This document shows positions 1 to 11,873 of a stretch of DNA of 64,000 bases, piece after piece. The number at the start of each line of letters is the position of its first letter. Position 1 is the stretch's first letter. Both the position numbers and the translations under genes were made by a program. This stretch comes from Tyto alba (lineage: Eukaryota; Chordata; Aves; Strigiformes; Tytonidae), in NCBI RefSeq assembly GCF_018691265.1, contig NW_024881329.1, positions 1,674,001 through 1,738,000 of the forward strand, given 5' to 3'. The notes under the pieces are model-generated. The model ran no database searches and was not told the DNA's origin. It was given only the letters and a program-made list of their open reading frames with translations.

Positions 1-3000
1 TAGCTGATACAACCAGTTGTGTTCTCCAGCTCATACAGGGTTTTGAAATTGTGTTTCTGTTCTGGAAAATAGCTGTGTAAAACGTGCATGGCTGACTTTT
101 TGAACTGTATTACTTGTGGCATCAGAATTTGAGGTGCTGAATGCAAAGAGACGTACTTTTCTTTTTACCCTTGTTACTCTTACAAGACCAACGTAGCAAA
201 ATGACGGTGTTATCCTCATGGAATTTTCTTGTGGTACTTACAATATTTGCTATTTTTCCTAAAATCCTAACTTTCATATTCAGGTTAATACTTCAGAATG
301 CTAGTTTTCATTTTTCTGTGAGCACATTTGTAACTTAATTTTTCCAAAAGAAAAGGTGTCACTCAAATGTCAAACTTCCCAGAATCACTCAAATGTTGTG
401 GAAGATTCAGACTCCCAACATTTAACAAAATAAATGCACCCTGCATTTTAATCCATCTTCACAGTTTTAGGAGTTTCATTCCTGATTTCTGTATGCATAA
501 GATTAGCAGTATTAAACTGAGATGGATTTTATTCCTTTTGTATCTGCAACACAGTGTTTTAAGAAATACAGTGAGCTGACTCAACCTCAGTCAACTATAA
601 ATCAAAAGAAAATGTGGGAGGTAGTGGGGTTGCCCAAAAATAATTTTGGGCATAATGGGAAGTTGTCAGGGCTCTGTTGTTGTTGCTCTCGGTCAGCTAC
701 ATGACTGATAATGTGAAGGATGATTGGAAGGTGCTATTCCTTCTGAAACCTTCGAGGAGAAAATGTCCTGTCTTCTGGAACAAATTGCAAACTGTTCTCT
801 CAATTAATAGAAGTTGAGACAAATTGGAGGGGAAGATTGTGTCAGTTTTGCAACATCATATTTCATGACACAGTAGCAGGCTAACAAATCTGTTCCTTCT
901 TCAGCTATTACCTTTCTCAGACAACGGTGGTGGTTGGAGTCAGAAGGCAATAAATTCAAGGAAGCCCTTATTTGATGCTGAACTTAGCCGTTACTTAACG
1001 CCAACCTTAACTGGAGATCAGATTAGATGATCCACTGTTCATTTTTCCCTTCAGTAGATAGGAAGCCATCAACAACTACTTCAAAGTAACACCAAGCATA
1101 CCTAAGTACTTTAAGTAGAGGACTGCATTGAGTCTGGGTGGGAAGTCAGGTGATCAGGTGCTTTGCTGGGTGTGTACTTCACACCTGGTTTTATCTTTCT
1201 TTAACCACCTCGCAGTTAATATAATGATCCTTGGCCTGCTTATTTTCTTCCACCCTGTGATCCCTAGCTTAGACTAAACTGTTCCAGAGACGTGTTTGGT
1301 CGCCACTACAATGGTTAGGATCCCTGAAAGTCATTACAACAAATTAATCTCTTGGATTACCCACATGCCTTGTTGCTTTTGTCCTGCCTTGACTAACAAG
1401 TTTTGACAAGTAAATTATCAGGTCAATAGCCCTTGTCAGATGAGGCCGATTGAGAGAACGGGAAGCAGCTTCAAAGCACAAATGGTTTATTGTCACAAGG
1501 AACATAGCAGATCTTCAGGGATGTTGAACCCAATTATCCGTATCCTCCTTGGATAATGCCAAGCTGTTTCAAGCTAATTACCCTGAGTTTAGACCAATCT
1601 GGATATGAATTTCATCTAGTTCTAATGAACTTTTATTCTTTGGCTTTGCTCATCTCAACTGTAGAGAAATTCACTTTTGAGTTAATGTTGTTTTTGTTTT
1701 AATTACATTGCAGCAGACTAATTGAATGGCTCGGGACTAGATGCTTAATAACTTGGTATTGCATATTATTAATGCTGTCATTTAATATTAGAGGATGAAA
1801 GAAAGTTATTACTAAGTACAGGGGGTTTGGAGCTTATTCTTTCAGGAGAAGCAGCTTGGATTTTTCCACTTCTTGGTTTGGTCTCCTTTGACTTAATGAC
1901 TGATAGAGCTCTTAGTAAGGTCTATAAAAAGATTCCCATTGATTTGAACGAAGTTTTTATAGATGCTGATTTAGGTCTCAATTTAGAAAAGTACTTTAGC
2001 AGGTGATTGAGTAAGTTTCCCTATCAACAAAACTTAAGCACATGTTCAGAAGAAGTACTGAAGCATGAATCAAGACTTAAAGAGGGTAATTTATTCAGAA
2101 ATGCTTACCTTCTAACTCACCAGAAGAAAATACTAAATCATTTTAGAGGAGGGCTAACCTTCTAGTATTCTCCTTTCTCTTTTAATTTTGACCTTATAGT
2201 CATGACTTGATTTATCTTTCCCATTTTTCCTTTGGCTAATTAGGAAGAAACCTCAAAAACTCATTTCCAGTTTGACTGCTGCCTCATTCACCAACAGCCA
2301 GTATTTTTCAAGTCTTCCCTTCTCCCTTACTTTTTTTACTTCAGTTGAGTGGCATTTGATCTATCTAAACTGAATGGGAATATTACTACTTCATTCACAG
2401 GAGTTGAGATTTGTACCCGCTAACTTCAGAGAGATAGCTTGTGTTACTCTGCAGTTTGCTGTGAGATCAGGATGAGGCCTTTGGGGCACTGTGCCTCCAT
2501 CTGAGCGCTCAGGCTTGGATTCAGCCAGGCACCGGCAGCGAAATGTACCTTTAGGAAGCACCAGGCAAGTCAGGGGGCCTGTTCACCTCCATTAAATTTA
2601 ACATGCAAAAATGTTTTTGATATTTGATGATATTGTTTTTACAGAACAAGACTATATTCAGTGCCTGATTTCTGCATATCCCAGATAATTTTGTGTCTTC
2701 TCATGATATTCCAGTGTTTACTACCTCTGGTAAGGCACATAACTACACACCTAACTGTTCCACTTGCTACCTCAGCACCTCTGTGGAAAGTGCGGGTGGT
2801 ACCAGGGAAGGAAGCAAGTGAGAAAAGTAAGTTGCACATCACTACGCTCTCATCTGTGTTTCTTTAAATTTTAGGTGGAACTTTTATGGTTTAAATGAAA
2901 GTTCTCATATTAAAACCTATTTATTATAGTTATTTTATTAAAACTTACTTAGATTTTAGAATGACTGTATGCATTACTAGCAGTCATTAAGATATTGCTA

Positions 3001-4580
3001 GAAAAAAACAATTTAAAAAAAATCTCTCTGCTGCTTTGCTTTCTGCACTTTTCTTAGTCTAAATAAAACCTAGTGGGTCAGTTATGGTTTTTGTGTCTCA
3101 CTAGATTGGCACAGTGCAATTTCTTTGGAGTTCTGGAAATAGAAAGACTGTGTATTTTGAAAAAAAACACTCTTATATGGAGGAAAAAATGTTAATGTTT
3201 CTAGTCATACCAACTTTAAGAACATTTCTCTTAAGTTCCAATCTGCAGCTTAAAGCTTACAATGGAAGTTGAGACCCAAAGATACAGCAAGTGGAACTTT
3301 AGGTCCTTTTATACTTCTCTGCTTGATGGAATTTACATTTCTCCAAGGCTGGTCACAAGCTTATCTTGAAGTTTCTTTAACACATGGTGATGGGCAAAAG
3401 CTCGACTCGTTTGGGGAATCAAACATTCTAGTTTCTACCTAGAAAATTATGAGACTTTAAACAGAGACCTGAATGCTTTTGTTCCCATCTTATTTTGTTA
3501 AGTCTTAAAAGTCTTGTATTTTCCAGCTATTCTTTGAAACTATGACCGCGAGTAGTTTTTATTGTTAACTGAGACTCTGCTGTTATCCAGAGTTCTAGGA
3601 GCTAGAACTGTAAGGAAAACACTAAACAGATTGCAGCTGTTAATAATGCTGATAAGCTGCAAGTACTTGTTTTATAAGTTATTAGAAACAGGGGGAATTT
3701 GTATTTTTACACAGATAGTGCTATGCCAGCCCTGTGTTGTCTGTGGATCCGGTTACGCTGGAGAGACTTTGTAGTAACTGACTCTGTTGCTGTTACACTG
3801 TTTTCTGCCAGTGATGTCATAGTGCCTAAGAGACAATCTGAATCTGTATTTCTAGACCTGATTGAAATTATTGTTGTTTGGGTGCAGTAACATGATGGAG
3901 AATGTCAGACATCCATTCAGACCTCATGCCTTTCCATGCTCAGGTGCTGTTAGAGTAAGAAAGATTTGCATGTAGTGCCCCAGAGCAGTGACTGAATAGC
4001 AGAGGTGGCTATTTAACTGTCCCCTTAAAAAAGGTAAAAATAGAAAACCTCACAGGCGTCAGAAAACTAATGTAAATGAGATGAAATGCTGCACTACAGA
4101 GTTATTTCAAATAAGAGGAAATATGAAAGACTGAAATGTAATAATACATGGCCAGAATGTTCTCTCTTAGAGATTCTTGGCAGGTAATGCACTGAATAGA
4201 GTGCATATAAATCTGTTTTAAATAGTAATCAATAGACTATAGTGTTGTTGTAGAACCAATTTACTATTTGGATCACACATAGTGATTGTGCACTGTGTAC
4301 TCATTACTCTTTAGAAAACCTTCTGCAAATGCCTACTTCAGTGGGAAACCACGAGAGGTCTGCAAGCAAATGCCTACTGCAGTCACACCCGGAGTACAGC
4401 TAGACGTACAGATATTTTGTAGATGATGTTTTTTATCAGTGTCTCCTCAGCTGTGGCTCATGTTGAAAAACCCTTGCTTTCTGAAGTGATCCCAGTTACT
4501 TAACATTTATCCCAAGCCCTTTACGAAAACAGTGTTGGAGATAGGATTTCAGAGGGGTTAAGAGCTGTGAACTGCTGTAG
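1..4580. other. non-coding unique sequence, no gene seen
   Basis: AT-rich, CpG-poor sequence typical of vertebrate intergenic or intronic DNA. The ORFs here are at most about 100 codons, carry no recognisable domain and look random. I see no repeat family I can name. The only local structure noted is a short direct duplication at about 4323-4382, in which the word GCAAATGCCTACT occurs twice roughly 38 bases apart. Confidence 0.7.
4323..4382. repeat. short local direct duplication
   Basis: The 13-base word GCAAATGCCTACT appears twice. Each copy is followed by a CAGT (TCAGT in the first, GCAGT in the second) and preceded by a CTGCAA-like sequence. The spacing is about 38 bases. This looks like a small segmental duplication rather than a known transposable element. 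Confidence 0.6.
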
Positions 4581-4589
4581 AAACACTCT

Positions 4590-4735
4590 TGTGCCAGACA
4601 GGTTGCCAGACAGCAGCCGCGTGCCAGGCGGGTTTCGGGAAGGCCAAGAGGCCGTGCCCACGCTGTTCGACCCCAGTGGGCCAGCGCCGAGGACGTGCAG
4701 TTGGCAGAAACGCAGGGAAATGTGAACACGCTTCC
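4590..4735. other. short CpG-rich patch
   Basis: About 11 CpG dinucleotides occur in roughly 130 bases (words such as CAGCCGCG, GGCGGG, TTCGGG, GCGCCGAGG), while the flanking kilobases are CpG-poor. It is too short for a standard CpG island. It could be a decayed GC-rich repeat, a small regulatory element or an exon of a non-coding RNA. Several short ORFs cross it in different frames, which is expected where stop codons are depleted by GC content. Confidence 0.5.
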
Positions 4736-5749
4736 CTGCATTTTGATTTTGTAGGTGAGATCTTTCCTGGAGGAGTGGAGAGGGTGTAATCCAAGAGTCA
4801 GTTTGATTGGTATTCATACATATAAGCTATATGGCTGCTCAGTAAGGATGAAAGAGGAATTATGTAGAAGATAACTAATTAGAGTGATGGATGAAATTCT
4901 ATATCCAACAAAGCACGGGAAATCCATAACAGTCAAGTATTGAGCCCTAGTTTTAATTTTCTGAGTCCCCAGGCCAGTTCTCTAACCACAAAATATTGTT
5001 AATGTCACTACAGCTAGTTTTATACCAGATAGGCAATATTAGAAATTATTCTTGTGTAGCATGTTATCACATGAGTAAGTGTGAAGCCCCTAAGACCTTT
5101 TTAATATGCCTTTCAAAGCATAATGGGAGCAAGAATAATTTTCCAAGCAAGTTTAACTTCACTGCTGTTACTTTACATTTCTTTCAACTCTTATTACTAC
5201 TGAATTAGGAGAGGGGGGAAATCAATCCTTTTCTCTACTTTTTTTTCTTTTTAGCAGCAGTAGCTGTAAAATATGTGTACAAGTATAAAAAAACACCCCA
5301 ATGTCTTAAACAGCCAGCAAGGAATCGTAAACTGGACTGGAAATTTTGTATTTCTGAGAAAGCAGTTATTGTAAATTACGTCAGGTTTATTTATGAGACT
5401 TATTAATGTGAAATATAGAATCAGTGTTCTATGGTTTTCGCAGATGGCTACTGTCTTAAGAGACAGAGTAATTATGGTCATAAATATTGTGTGTAATCCT
5501 GAAGGGTTGAAGGAGGGAGGAAAGGTTGGAGAGAAGGGGCTGTGAACGGATTTTGAGAGGGCGTGCTGTTGCCAGCAAGGCTTAGCAGTCTGGCTGGAAA
5601 CCTGATTAGAAGTATGAATGCAAAAAAACTGCATCGCCAGCAACTGATTCTTACAGGGTTTTTTCTTGCTAATTATTTGGAGGAGAAAGAGATGTTTGAA
5701 ATGGGTCTTCTTCAAATGAAGCCAAGGTAAAAGTCATGCTCTTTTTCAC
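4736..5749. other. non-coding unique sequence, no gene seen
   Basis: AT-rich single-copy-looking sequence. A 154-codon open frame on the minus strand (5251-5715) has no recognisable domain, and its composition (rich in Phe, Ile, Leu, Lys) is what AT-rich random DNA gives. The portion at 5335-5480 is described separately as enhancer-like. Confidence 0.6.
5335..5480. promoter_or_regulatory. candidate conserved noncoding element
   Basis: A stretch with ordered, low-repeat AT-rich texture: TTACGTCA (a CRE/ATF-like half site) near 5377, several TTAT/TTAATG homeodomain-type words and a CAGATGG E-box near 5442. This texture is typical of conserved noncoding elements near developmental genes. No alignment was possible, so the call is inference only. 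Confidence 0.2.
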
Positions 5750-6660
5750 CAGTAAGTACCATTGGCCAGCCCGATGCCCGCTGGAGGCTCGCAGAGCCCC
5801 TCTCGAGGTTTGCCCGGCTAGAGCCAGAGGTGCAGCGTGTGTTCCTTCCAGGTGGCACAGCAAGCGGTGGCCGAGCCCTGGTGCCCTGCTCTGGGTGCCC
5901 TGCAAATGTAATACAGTTCTCAGAAAAGCAGACAGGTTTGTTCTGACATGGCCGAAGGCAATAAGGAGAATTACTGAGCCGCTAATCCAATAACTTCAAT
6001 TCTGGTCCCGCTGCTGCACTTGTTGCCTGCTCTAAACAGAAAGGTCAGAACACTAACACACCTCTGTGTGTGAGTGTGTGAGTGTGTGTGTGTCTGTGTC
6101 TGTGTGTGAAACATGGAGGGAAGCATTTAAAATATCTCTCTGGCATCTTTTGTAGATACACTTTGAGACCAAAGCTGCTGCACCTGTGCACAAAGCATTT
6201 GGGTGGGTGCAGAGGGCACCAGGAGGCCCTGCCCAGCCACCTGGGCCCATTTGGGCTGGGGCCACCCCACAGGGAGGCCAGCTTCCACCCCGAGACCCAG
6301 CTGGTTTTCTTATCTGGAAACTGGTTTTCCTGTACAGGCACTGTTGGTAGCATTCCCCCCCAGCCCCGGCTCCAGCGTGGCCCGATGGGGTGCCCTGTCT
6401 TCAGCCCCCTCTCCTGCAGGTCCTGACTGGACTCCCTGAAGTGGCCCCAGGCCTCTCTCATCACCTCACATCACTGGGGATGGCCAGTGGCACCCACTGG
6501 TGTTCCCAGCTCGCTCGGCCCACCCCACTGGGAGGCGGTGGGATGGCGCTGAGGGCAGTGCCTGGCTCCAGTCGGGTTGCCTGGCTCTCCCGGGCAGGGC
6601 CAGCTCGTCTTGCACAGCACCCTGCTGCAGCATGTGCACCACAGACCGCCTTCGTTGGGC
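5750..6660. other. GC-rich segment, no gene identified
   Basis: GC-rich sequence in two parts (about 5750-5915 and 6195-6660) separated by a GT microsatellite. Several overlapping open frames of 60 to 145 codons run on both strands, which reflects stop-codon depletion by GC content. None resembles a known protein. Splice-like words occur but none forms a convincing exon. It could hold non-coding RNA exons or an unnamed GC-rich repeat. Confidence 0.5.
6063..6108. repeat. imperfect GT microsatellite
   Basis: Alternating TG dinucleotides interrupted by GAG and TCTG variants span about 46 bases. Alternating purine-pyrimidine tracts like this are common in vertebrate non-coding DNA and can be length-polymorphic. 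Confidence 0.9.
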
Positions 6661-7689
6661 TCAAATCATGTCATATTCGAGAAACAGGTGAGAATAAAGT
6701 TCGGCACGGGTTCCTGTCCGTGGGTGCCTATGTGTATTTGCACCCCCGAGGCTCTGACCTTTCAGTGATCTTCAAATACGGGAGGCAGCGGTTGTGTTCA
6801 GGTGTTGCCTCAGGTGCCTGTCAGTAATTAGTGTTGCTGTTACAGCATCTCACTGAAAGCCTCCCTTTGTGGCTGCCACGTTGTTTAACTGTACTGCCCA
6901 CTATGCAATAAAGGCACATTTTTTTTCGGGAGATGCATTTTACCGCCCATTTGCCAGAAGAGTCCCAGTGACCATGTGTTGGGGAGGAGTGAGGGCGACA
7001 AATACATCAGAGTAAAGCTATACAGGAGGAAGGGTGTTGGTAAAGTATTTCTGTGGGAAAGTAGCCAAACAGGAGCTGCTGTAAGTCAGACTTGTAAAAA
7101 GAAAAAAAAAGGGAATTTTTAGCAGTCCTGTGGTAATGCTGCCTCCTTCAGAAGGAGGCTGGTTTTTTTTCCTTGTTCTGCTTGTGAGATAGCTGTGGTA
7201 TAGCTGGACCATGATGATGTGGTGGTCCCATGTGCTTTATCCTTGCATTAGTGCTGCTTTTCGATGGGCATTTAGCTGGCAGTAAATAAATGCTCCATGC
7301 AATATGACTTATTTCTGGCAAGTTTCCTACGAACTACAAAATAACCTTTAGGGGATAACAGACACTTTCTGCTGCTTTAGACTCAGGATTTAGTTTAAAC
7401 TGATAACTTGAAGGTGAGTGGCTCCTGTTTTTATCAGCCTGATTCATGCCTTTCCTCCAGGCTTTTCAAAAAGGTAGAGAAAGAATAAAAGCCACTGTTG
7501 TCTCTTGCTAGTTGACTGCCTCCAATTTCAGTTTGTTGCTTCTCCAGTCCTCTCATGGCTCACGCAATACCATTTTGTGTTGGATGTTTTTCGCAGAAGG
7601 TAAATGTGGTCAGAGCAGCACAGCTAGGTTATAATTTATGAGTAAATGGAGATAAGGGAACAGTACTCTTTCTTGTGGTGCTTCCTGAG

Positions 7690-7920
7690 CACAGTCTGTC
7701 AGCAGAAATGTGCAACGAGGAACCTGCCACACAGCCATTAAAATCCCAAAAGGATATTTCCTTCAACCAGAAGAAGATTTTTCCCTCAGCTGCTGAGTGT
7801 GTGACAGGCTATTAATAGCACTGTCCCCTGATGATGCAAATGTGTATAAAAGTGCAAACCTTAGCACAATAAATACTTCAGAGCATAATCTGATTAACAG
7901 CTAGGATCAAGCTGAACTTT
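7690..7920 (+). promoter_or_regulatory. octamer plus TATA-like box, candidate regulatory element
   Basis: A perfect POU octamer ATGCAAAT at 7834-7841 is followed four bases later by TATAAAA at 7845-7851. The flanks (for example CTATTAATAG near 7809, and an ACAATAAATA word near 7866) have enhancer-like texture. An octamer close to a TATA box is an arrangement known from some vertebrate promoters, but single matches of this kind are expected by chance in 64 kb. No open frame follows downstream. Confidence 0.2.
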
Positions 7921-10900
7921 CCCACACGGGTTAGTCTTAGGCAGGGCTGTTTGACAGAAGGTAGTGCAGTAGCGGCTGACTCAGCGTGCTGACCCTAGTG
8001 TGGGGAGGGATAAGGATGGCTGGAGCTCATGCACGTAAGGAGTAACAGATGCAAGGCCTGAATCGTTAGCACGATCTTGCCTTGTGTTCTGCCAAAATAC
8101 ACAAAACAATGGCAAGTTCTATTCAACTTGCCAAATTTCCCTACACATTATATGGGTAGCATAACCATGCGGGACTGAATGGACCTGGAGTTGCCCCTGC
8201 GATGATATTTGGGGCCTGGGCTATGATGCCAATAGTTCCCGTTCATCCTTTTCATGTCCCTTTTCTGTACCTACCAAGGGCGGGTTAAAATACCACATCA
8301 CCTCCAAAGCCACCCTGGGTAGCAATTTCAAGTAAGCCCCAACTTTCCGAGGATACAAAGCTTTATAGAACACGGGACTAAACACTGCACAACTGGAAGT
8401 TTTAAGAGTTTTTCTCTGTGATATAATAATTACAACTTTGTATTTTAGTCAATGTGGCATCAAACTCATCACCTTTAAACACTTGTGAGAACTTACAGGG
8501 GGTCAAGAAAGAGAGTTTAACGTAATGTTTAGGAGCAACACTGCAAAAGACAGAGGCTAGCATCTCTCATCTCAACATGTAATAGTAATCATAGACTGCC
8601 TCTGGACGTGGTGGACTTCTCTATTTAATGCTGAAAGATCTTGTGCTATTAGCAGTGTGGGGAGCAGAAAAGATGTGTTGCTGGCTTGGGGAGCTGGCAC
8701 TTCTCTCTGCTTGCCTATGAGAAATAGGTAGTGTTATTTTCCTCCCTGAAATCAGCACTTGCACGTTTTGTTAGGAACAGCCCAGCTTGTCACACAGGTG
8801 GTAGCTGCCTGCAGCTGGTGTGTCACTGTTGCAGGTTTGTACACAGCAAGTCAGTTGGTACCCGAGAGAGATTCATGGACGTGCGTGGGGACAAGAGGGG
8901 AAGGAGCCACCTCATGCACACAGAAAAGCATGTCTCAGTAAGTGGTGGTGCATGGACGGTTCAGAAGAGGAGGACTGAGTGTCACAGCTTCGCTGAGATT
9001 TGTCTTTGGTGTCTGCTGCAGTTCAGGAGAATGATCTGATCGTAACTTTTGCATGGAAGTGTTAGCATTTGTTTACATCGACCAATGCTGATATGAGTCA
9101 TTAATGTGGCTTGGTCTTCAACAGATGACCTGCTGAGTTCTGTCTGAGCTCAGTGCCTTGATGTGTCCATACACATTTGATTAGCATCTAAATAGCAGCT
9201 CTCCAGACTTCACTGGAGGCATTCACATTTCAGAAAATTGAGACTTTTTTAAAGGAAAAAAAAAAAAAAAACAACACACAGGAAAAGAGCAAATTACCCT
9301 CCTTACACATAACTAAGGGATTGCCTTTGAAATTAAAGAAAGGAATTAACTGTGATTATAGCTGGGCAAAACTTGAAGTTTCTGTCACAGTGGGAATGCC
9401 TGCATTTGAATGTTTGAGTTTGTTCCAGGTTGGTAGAAAATACGAAATAGGACATTTTAATATAATGGGAATTCTGAAACACTCCACTTGAGTGTTTTCT
9501 TTAATCAAAATGAAATGTTTTAACACTTTTCAGGTTGAAAATGCTTGATTTCTATTACTGACTGGCTCTGCAGTATTTAATTTTGAGCCTGTTTAGTATT
9601 TAAGCTACATACCAGATGGGGATTGCAGTTAAGACACATGATGTGTTTCCCATTCTCCCTTTTGGGTTGGCCTGCTTTTCTGGACTACATCTCCAGGGAT
9701 TATTCAGAATTATGCAGTTTCTCTAATACATCATACAGATCCCTCAGAGGAAGATCTGCATCGCATTATAGGAAATGTAATCTTCTGGGCCATTCAGTTT
9801 ATGTTAGAAAATGTGGGCCCATACTTCAATTTACAAAAATCAACATGCTGTTAGGAAAATGCAATTTAGTAATTTCTTAATCTAAGTTTAAGGAAACATT
9901 TTGGGTTAGTGCATACTAAAGAAACTCTACAAACACCTTTGGGGCAAGGAACTCTGTAATGAGATATTTCAGATAATTTTTTCTTATAATAGTAATAGTA
10001 TTTAGTATTTTTCAGCAAATCAGTTTTCCAGTGGAAAATACTGGTTTTGTGAAGTTGCATATTTGATCAGCAAACTCCAGTATTTCTGAAATTTGCATTT
10101 CTACAGGTTTTATTTGGTGACTGAGGTCTTCCCTCTGCTGATGACTGTACCAGTCAGACACTATGAAATCTTGCTATAGAGCTTCTATAAGTGCTGTCCA
10201 GTTTCCCACTGCTTTCCAAGATTTACACTAAGATTCAGTAGTGGTTTGTTTTACCATTGTCAAATTAAGAAAGAAATCTAAAAAACCTGCTGAACAGGGT
10301 GCTGGGATAGTCAGCGTAGTCCTAACCCTCCACGCCTGTACTGGAAAGGGTTTTAAAGTAGTAAGTGCCAGAGTCAGATCGGTTAGGGAAATGGCTGGAG
10401 AAGACAGTTATGACCTGATTAGATATCATGTTAGCCTTGTTAAACAGCTTAGTTTAGGGATTAGTAGAGTCAATCTTAGGAATGTATCATGGGAAGTGTT
10501 TGGGGTTTTCTTTAACATTTTTGTACTTGTTTTATAGTGCTGCTTTTGAATTCTCTCTTTAAACAAGGTAGTGGCCAACACACACACAGGGAATGGTGGA
10601 TAAAAAAATCCTGGCAGATTTTCAGAATGCCATAAGTAATTGGGATGAGATTTCCCTTAACTAACTGCAGTCCAGTATTTTCTGTTTAAAGTTGTCTTTG
10701 AATGTTATGTTGACACTGGTTTTTAGATGAGACTAAAAGAGGGCTTTAATTGTCACTGCCAGTGTTGGCAGAGGATTTCCTGCTTGTCCAGTTTTTTCTG
10801 TCTTCTGAAAGCATAACTCTGAGGAATTTCTTGCCACCACCATTATGTCACAGGTATGCTTGTACATAGTTACTTTTTCTGAAGGTTGTCCAAGGTCACT

Positions 10901-11840
10901 GCTCTCACAAGGCAAACAAAACCTTGCTGTTTCCCTCTCTGTGTTTTGGGAAGGATGAGGGATGCTTTGCCAACTTCCTTATGTTAGGAACATAAGAGGA
11001 AACAAAATTCTGTTAATGCAGACTTTGCCATATTGAATTAGCTCATTACCTCCTGTGGCGTATCAGCACACTGCATGTAACAGCAATGGAGTCGTACCAA
11101 GGTGACCTGCAGCTCCTTTCCGTAATTTATCTAATCATCTGTTCAGTAATTTACTTAAGGTTGAAAAGGCAGAGGAGTTACTTCATGACCTTTGTATCTG
11201 TCAGTTCATACTCCAAAGTGTGATTTTTTTACTACCCATTTTATGTGAGGTTGCATAATGATAACACTGGGTCCTTCTTAAAATTCATTACCCGCACCTG
11301 TCTTTAATGAATTCTAGCAATTATGCAGTCCATGAACTCCCTCTGTGTTGCCTTAAGAAGTCAGCCTTTCTATTGATTTTTAATTCCCTGCCCTTTAGCT
11401 TTATTGATGAACTTAAATATTTCAAAATATAGAAATGCAGATTGTACCACCCGAGCGTACATAAACCTTACAGCAGTGCCTGAGAGCACTCTTATGTCAG
11501 ATTTATTCAGACACAACGAACAAGTGTAATTCCCGGTGACTACAAAGGCTGGGCCTGACAATTGCATTAAAGTCATCTTAATGCATGGAAATGCGTAGTC
11601 CTGAAAAAAAGACCCATTTAACTAATTCTTCACCTTAGAATTAGCAAAATAATCATTTTCCAGTCTTCATTAAGATCTCACATGCCAACAGTTGTACAAG
11701 TGTCATTAATCAGTAAGCTAGTGTATCTGCCTGGACAAATTTTCAAGTCTCAGTTTACGAAATTAAGGGCAGTTCACGAAGGGAATAAAAGGTTGGTGTA
11801 ATGATGAAACATCTATTAGAAATACAGAGATGAAAGCAAT

Positions 11841-11873
11841 ATTTTATACTTCATGAAGTATTTTATACTTCAT
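11841..11873. repeat. 14-bp palindrome within a short direct duplication
   Basis: TACTTCATGAAGTA at 11847-11860 is a perfect 14-base palindrome. The 14-base word ATTTTATACTTCAT occurs at 11841-11854 and again at 11860-11873, so the palindrome sits between two direct copies. This is most simply a local slippage or duplication event. Confidence 0.8.

Noticed and set aside
5251..5715. 154-codon minus-strand open frame
   Set aside because: Hydrophobic, AT-driven composition, no domain, no splice or start context, and overlap with an enhancer-like segment.
6390..6827. 145-codon plus-strand open frame
   Set aside because: GC-rich surroundings with open frames on both strands; no recognised domain or exon boundaries.
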